Below, in pieces: positions 58,446 through 64,000 of a stretch of DNA of 64,000 bases. Each line of letters starts with the position of its first letter. The first letter of the stretch is position 1. Origin of the DNA: Sisyra terminalis (taxonomy: Eukaryota > Arthropoda > Insecta > Neuroptera > Sisyridae); assembly GCA_958496175.1 (NCBI GenBank), contig OY292277.1, positions 27,447,282 through 27,511,281 on the forward strand. The letters are read 5' to 3'. Position numbers and translations under genes: made by a program. Below the pieces are notes generated by a model. That model saw only the letters and a list, made by a program, of their open reading frames with translations, was not told where the DNA came from and ran no database searches.

Positions 58446-60043
58446 AAAATACGAGGATTTCATTACTAAAAATTAGTTTTTATCGATTAAAAAAATAAAA
58501 AAGTGTGCATATAATGATTAGCTTAAAAGTAAACGATAGGTTTATTTTCACCAGTCTTTTGGTTCACCTCAGCGTGCCATTTAAAAAATATCATTTGAAA
58601 TTAAATAAGATTTTTTCAATAGCATCAAAATTGAAAAAAGAACGATTTATGTTAGAAAGTTTTCTTTTGGTGGCTTTATTTATATGACTATTCGTTAAGT
58701 TCATCTTTATATCAACATATTAAGCATAGGATAAAAATTAAAAAAAAAATAACCCAAAATTTAAATACCAGTCTAAAACTTAAAAATGGTAATAGTTGAT
58801 TTAGGTAATTGAATATGAGGTCAAGTAAATATAAATGAGTAGGAGAAAATGATTCAATAAGTTGAGCATTTGTAGTGGTTGTGGGTTGTTGCCTTTTAAG
58901 AAGGAAAAAAACAGTGGTGATGAATAATAATTCTATTTTTACGTTTAAGTGGGAGAATCAAAAGTTCAATCATATTGCAAAAACTAAATTAGATTTATGT
59001 ACACACATGACTAGGTATTTCCCCGTGTTTTAATGAGAAGTTTAAGGATCGGTTAGAACTGTAAATACAGCCTTTTTTGTAGAACAAAACAATGTTTCGG
59101 GTGTGAGATCAATATTTTAATTCCGGGCACCTTCCTATAGTGACGTAGTTCTAGACAACGGAAAAGTAGTTTTGCCCCACATTTAATTAGATAAACTGTT
59201 TCCATATATCTGTTGATCCCTACACTGCTATAAATACTATTAATACTAACATTTGACGTCATCCATCATTCAACCAATCCAAACGGTTTTTAGATCACGT
59301 GACACAACTCAAAAAATTAGGATTTTATTTTTTATTTAAACATTACACTTTTTTTGATCATACTAATGTCAATCGCTATAAATATCTATATCAATAGTTA
59401 ATACAATAGTTTTCAAACCGTTAAACATTCTATTAGACAGATATATTTAGTGTTTTTGCTTCTTGGTTTAAAAAAATACATTTGTTATACAAAAAATGAT
59501 GTCAATGTCCAAACTTATATCTTTTAAGGTCAAAATTCGAATTTGCATGATTTATAATTTATATCTTTCAAAGTGATATTCCAATGTTGGTTTCATATTT
59601 TGATTCAACAAACTATTTCGATATAGTAATTAAGTGTATTTTTTTCTTGACATCAAATCAAATTAAAAATGACAAGGCGTTTTTTTTTTGTATTTGAAAA
59701 CTCCAACTTTGAAAAACATCATAAATCTCTTATTTTTTAATATGACTTTTTACATTGAAATGCTCCTAATTGTTTGAACGGTTTTCTGTTTATCAAATTG
59801 TAAATATTTAATCTCAACTTTGATTTACAATCGTTTTTTTGTGCTGTTGAAATTTATTTGATTTTAAAGAAACAATTCAAGGATATCGCCAACTTTTTTA
59901 TTTGATAAACCAAACTTCAGCTATTCTTTCAAAGCCTTAACTCTAAAATCTAAGTTTCCATTATGGAATGTGAAGTTAAGAAGTACAAAATCTGTGTTAT
60001 AAAAAATGTTCCTTAATTTGTTTGAAATTAAGATGGCGTTGCT
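58446..60043. other. Non-coding, nothing recognised
   Basis: AT-rich. It includes a CRE octamer TGACGTCA at 59254 without an assigned repeat. Confidence 0.4.
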
Positions 60044-60214
60044 GTTCCAGAGCAAGGTTTGTAAATTACACAGGTTGCTCCATTAGAAAAAAAAATGACG
60101 TCATACGAAGAATTTTGAAATTAATCAGTCTGAAGATATGTACGAATTTCTTCTGGATACGTCACGTAGCCACCATGAGGCCACCTGTGTATTTTATAAA
60201 CCTTGGTTCCAGAG
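60044..60214. mobile_element. MITE family C, full copy with 9-bp target duplication
   Basis: The element occupies 60053-60205 (153 bp) and is flanked by an exact GTTCCAGAG duplication (60044-60052 and 60206-60214). Ends: left CAAGGTTTGTAAATTACACA followed by GG; right reverse complement CAAGGTTTATAAAATACACA followed by GG. A 9-bp duplication is the usual signature of Mutator-like transposases, which suggests this MITE was mobilised by one. The 67-codon frame across it is an artefact. Confidence 0.85.
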
Positions 60215-63200
60215 TACATCGATAACAGTTTAGTTCACATCATAACCTCCGCTACACCAGCGCCATTCTGGCCCCCTTATTTAATGTATCCTGTAGCCAC
60301 TTTTTGAATCATGCAGCCATAAGATATTGTGCTCCTTACCTCAACCCGCCATAATTTCCATGTATCCGCACACAAACTTGATTTTTATAATTTAATTGCC
60401 ACGTGCATAGTTGCTGCATTAATTGAATACTAGAAATATTGTTTTATTTTCAAATGATCTATAAATCAATATTGGTGATATAACAGAGACTCTTGCTACA
60501 TGAAAAATTTCACTAAGTTGTACTTTGAATAAAATTTTCCATATGGAATGAATTAATGAAAATATGCAATTATTTAAAGTCAACTTTAAAGAATAGAAAA
60601 AAGTGTAATATGTAGTATATCTTTACCATTCTATTTAGTATGAATGTAAGAGTAAATTAAAAGCCTTATTGAGTTATAACATTTAAAAATATCGTAAGAT
60701 TTAATGCGAGTGGTGCAATTAAATGCAAATAGAACTAAAAATAAAATTTGCAATTAAATGCATGCAAAAGTGAATAATTTAATTTTATTAAGGAAAAATA
60801 GCTTTTAAAAGGAAATTAGATGAAAGTGGTATGGGCAACAATTTTTGTAGTAGTATGATGATTTCGGTTTCTTGCATTTCTAGATTTTATATTGATCACA
60901 TTTTTGTAGTAAATTGAAGGAAAATCGGGAATTCTTTTTTGTAACAAACCCTTCCAATAACAAATTGTTTGAATTGAAGTACGAAACAAAAATGGAATAA
61001 TCTATTTATTTTATTTCATTAATAACGGAGACCGAGAACTTCGTCTGGGGGAAATCTTAGTATATACGAGTATACCGAAAATATTTTTTTAATTTGATTT
61101 GCCCTTGCCGTGAAGTATCTCACTAATTACTAGTGCAAATAAAAAAGTTGTTATAACCCTTTTTAAAACTTTTTAAGGAACTACCCAATGATACTATACA
61201 CGATTATGTAAGCTAGATTTTTTTTTCCTCATTTATATGTCAATTTATCCCAACAAGGGTGATATCATCCTCATATGAGAGCATAAAATTCTTAAATGGT
61301 CAACAGAAGCCGCCACAGATTGTAGGGAAATAATTAAGACGGCATGTAGTGCCATTCATTTCTTTTTTGATTTTTTTTTTTGAACTCATACTGAAGGGGT
61401 AAATTGTATCTTATCAATTTAAGTTATACTCATTTTGAATAAAATTATTCCAAAACTACTGTTCTTCAAATTTTTATTTTTCGGTTGGTTTAAATGTCTT
61501 GTTTCAACTTAAGAACATCTCGACCGATTTTAAAGTGCTTTGGTTTTTGACAAACTGTTCTACTTACCGTAGATTGATATTAGAGAAAAAATATATGTAT
61601 GCAACCCTTAATACAACTGAGGGATAAAAAAATTTATCCTACATAACGGTTTAGGGTAACGTTGGATGAGCGTTTAAAATTTAATAAAAGAAAACATGAA
61701 CAGGTCATTTTCTTAGAAAGAAAATCATCCAATTTTCATATTTTACGGCAGGTAACAAAGCTAAATAAAAAACGCTCAGTATAGTATATTAGGCGAACAC
61801 AGCCGGGGTGTGTTACAATATACAAATTATAGATTTAAAGAAATTTGAAAGTTATACCTATTTCAGTTTGTCAATAACAAAGAAATCTTTGGATCAAATT
61901 TTTACCTAATTATCGTCGAGTTGATTGTAAAGAAAACATAGATGAAAATGTGTTAATTTATTCAAATTGCCCAAGTAAATACTCATTCAGTTAATGTACC
62001 ATGGAAGTGGGTGAATGTTAAACTCATTTTTTTATGCAAATAAAATTAAATTTCGTTTAAATTGAGATGGAATTAAAATCGAAAGTAAAATTTAGCTGTA
62101 ACCTTGGTCTTTTTTTTTTCTTTAAATAATTTCATGTGAAATTAAATAAAGGCGTTATTTTTTCTCATTCTAATCGACTCAAATGCAATGTTTAGCAGAA
62201 AAATGCTATTGTATGTGAAGTAAAATAAAAAATTCTCTCATCGTAAATTATATTTATTTAAATGTAAATTATCTTATTTAAAATAAGGAATAATAGAATT
62301 ATCACACTATGAGAAACATGGAAATTAAATTGACAAAATGGATTGTTTACTGCTTTTATTTGTCGTAATTCTTCAGTATCTGTAATTATTTTAAAGAATG
62401 ATCAAATAAAATATTTTTTTGCAATAAAGATAAAGTGGTACAAGGTATCAATTATTTCATCTAAATAAATATTTCTAGATTTTTAATTTGATTTCGAAAT
62501 ATAATACAAAAATTTGGCTATTTGTTTATATCATTTCATCTTTCTCATATTATATTTTTTTCGTATCATGTTATTTCGCCAATAACATAATGCTTTTAAG
62601 GTGATTGCAGACCCGGCAAGCTGGATTAATTCACATAATATCATTCCACTTGAAATATTCTGAGAAGTAGAGATATCCACTGTTTATAACACTTGTTTGA
62701 ATGTTTCTGATTCATTAAGTTAATAACAAAATATATAAAAAAAATTGATAAAATTACATTGCATCATTTTTGTGTTGGCCTCTCAGGAATTATCACGAGA
62801 TTTACGACATGTTGTCCCATCTTTTTAAAACCATATATCATTTAAGTAGACCATGATCCATTCTAGAAAAATCATATATAATTTACTTTAATGTTATTCA
62901 ATGTTGAGTATTGTAATGCTAAATTTATTTTGAAAAAAAATGTGATCTAGTTAAATCTTTAACCCATAAACCACGCCGAACTACGTTTGTATTTTCTTCA
63001 CTTTTCGCTTTACAATAGTTGTACGTATTTAAGGAATCATTTAAATAAAATGAGATTTATAATTTCTGCTTATTATAAGCTATAGAAAAAATTATTAGAA
63101 AAACTATCAAATTATTGATCATAAAGTTCCTATAAAGACATGTTCTACTGTCTCATTCCTCCTCATTTCTATTGAACGAGAATAAGTAGCCAGTTTCTAT

Positions 63201-63618
63201 TCTTAACGTTCAAGAAATCACAGATTTTAAAAGTTATAGCTTTAATAGCTTTGTTATTTTTTTAAGTGTCTTTTTACGTTATACTTTTCAAAAGTTTTTT
63301 TTTTCTCGTTTTTTATTGCTTGAAGACTGGGGAAATATTTCGGATTTAAAATGATGTAGGATGATTTCAAGCGACCATATTGTAGTATCGGTAAAAAAAG
63401 ATAGAACTTATAATGTCGAGGTAGAAGAAAAGCTCGGGTAAATATTAGCTTTTATTATTCTTGTGAGTACTTTTGTCAATCTAGTCAATAATTTAAAAAT
63501 CTTTTTTTTTAAGTTTTTCAAAAAGAAAAAGATACATTTTCTCTGTTAATCTTTGTTTTGTACTTCATGTTTATTTTTTCACCTATTTGACATACAGATA
63601 CAATACAATTATTAGAAT
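60215..63618. other. Non-coding flank, nothing recognised
   Basis: AT-rich throughout. 'CGAGAACTTCGTCTGGGGG' near 61030 loosely resembles the ACTAGCTGAT-type repeat. No gene or RNA was recognised. Confidence 0.4.
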
Positions 63619-63665
63619 ACTAGCTGATCCCCGCGACTTCGTCTGCGTAACGTAAATAGATAGAA
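63619..63665. repeat. ACTAGCTGAT-type repeat end, copy 2
   Basis: 'ACTAGCTGATCCCCGCGACT' followed by 'TCGTCTGCGTAACGTAAATAGATAG' shares its start and layout with 50778-50815. This is a frequent type of dispersed insect repeat. The 89-codon minus frame just downstream (63620-63889) overlaps it and is not supported as a gene. Confidence 0.5.
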
Positions 63666-64000
63666 AGCGTGGAAGGAAATTCGAATATTTTATTTATTTT
63701 CAATAACAATAATTGATTTTCAAGTTTTTCTAAATACCGAAGGAAAGTTGGGTTGGAAGATTTTATTTTTTGATAGATAATGAAATATATGACAAAAAAT
63801 TGCTCCCTTAATGTTAAATAATTGCTCCAGGTCACAATCATTGGTTCATAAAAATTAGATTTTAAAAAATTTAGATTGTTTAAAAACAAACAAAAATTAA
63901 ATCTGCCTCTTTGGTATTTGGTATAAGTACCTACTTCCTAAACTTTCATACTAATTAAGTAAAATGACGTTATTTAAAATGTTGTTATTAAAATGACATA

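Noticed and set aside
1..64000. CRISPR arrays, rRNA genes, functional tRNA genes
   Set aside because: No regularly spaced repeats or rRNA were seen. The only tRNA-like sequences are heads of SINEs with decayed structure.

Overview
The window is AT-rich, intron- and repeat-dominated animal DNA. It is almost certainly from an insect: its one recognisable gene matches the Drosophila foraging cGMP-dependent protein kinase closely, and the introns are packed with short DNA-transposon relics and tRNA-derived SINEs. I cannot name the order with confidence. Nothing bacterial or viral was seen, and most longer open frames are chance frames in AT-rich DNA or read-throughs of repeats.

Genes. On the + strand, 13092-13621 and 17340-17506 are two consecutive exons of a foraging-type cGMP-dependent protein kinase (PKG). 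The first encodes a leucine-zipper dimerisation coiled coil, an acidic linker and the autoinhibitory sequence KRQAISAEP. The second opens cyclic-nucleotide-binding domain A. They splice cleanly in frame (3.7 kb intron), and a TATA box about 110 bp upstream of the first ATG marks a probable promoter. No later PKG exon was recognised in the remaining 46 kb, so the rest of the kinase should lie beyond the window. At 53000-54463 there is one large + strand open frame (487 codons) for a basic, serine-rich, mostly disordered protein that I do not recognise. It ends next to a good splice donor whose phase equals that of the PKG exon at 17506, so it is either an alternative PKG first exon or a nested or neighbouring gene. 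A minus-strand segment at about 7.9-8.29 kb looks like a coding exon or decayed gene.

Layout. 1-12.9 kb is upstream flank with a LINE fragment, several foldback MITEs, a hAT-like element and a SINE. 13.0-17.5 kb holds the two PKG exons, with two palindromic MITEs in the intron between them. 17.5-52.9 kb has no supported coding sequence and holds at least twenty repeat copies, plus two CpG-richer islands (29.1 and 37.4 kb) that may be regulatory or untranslated exons. 52.9-54.5 kb is the large exon. 54.5-64 kb is flank with more MITEs and one GC-richer island near 56.8-57.0 kb.

Repeat families defined here by comparing copies within the window: A (inverted-repeat foldback, six copies), C (153-bp MITE with a 9-bp target duplication, two full copies and one half), D (palindromic, two copies and a half), E and F (terminal-inverted-repeat elements), G, H, J, L and R (unclassified interspersed repeats), hAT-type ends, and tRNA-derived SINEs. 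All were called by eye.
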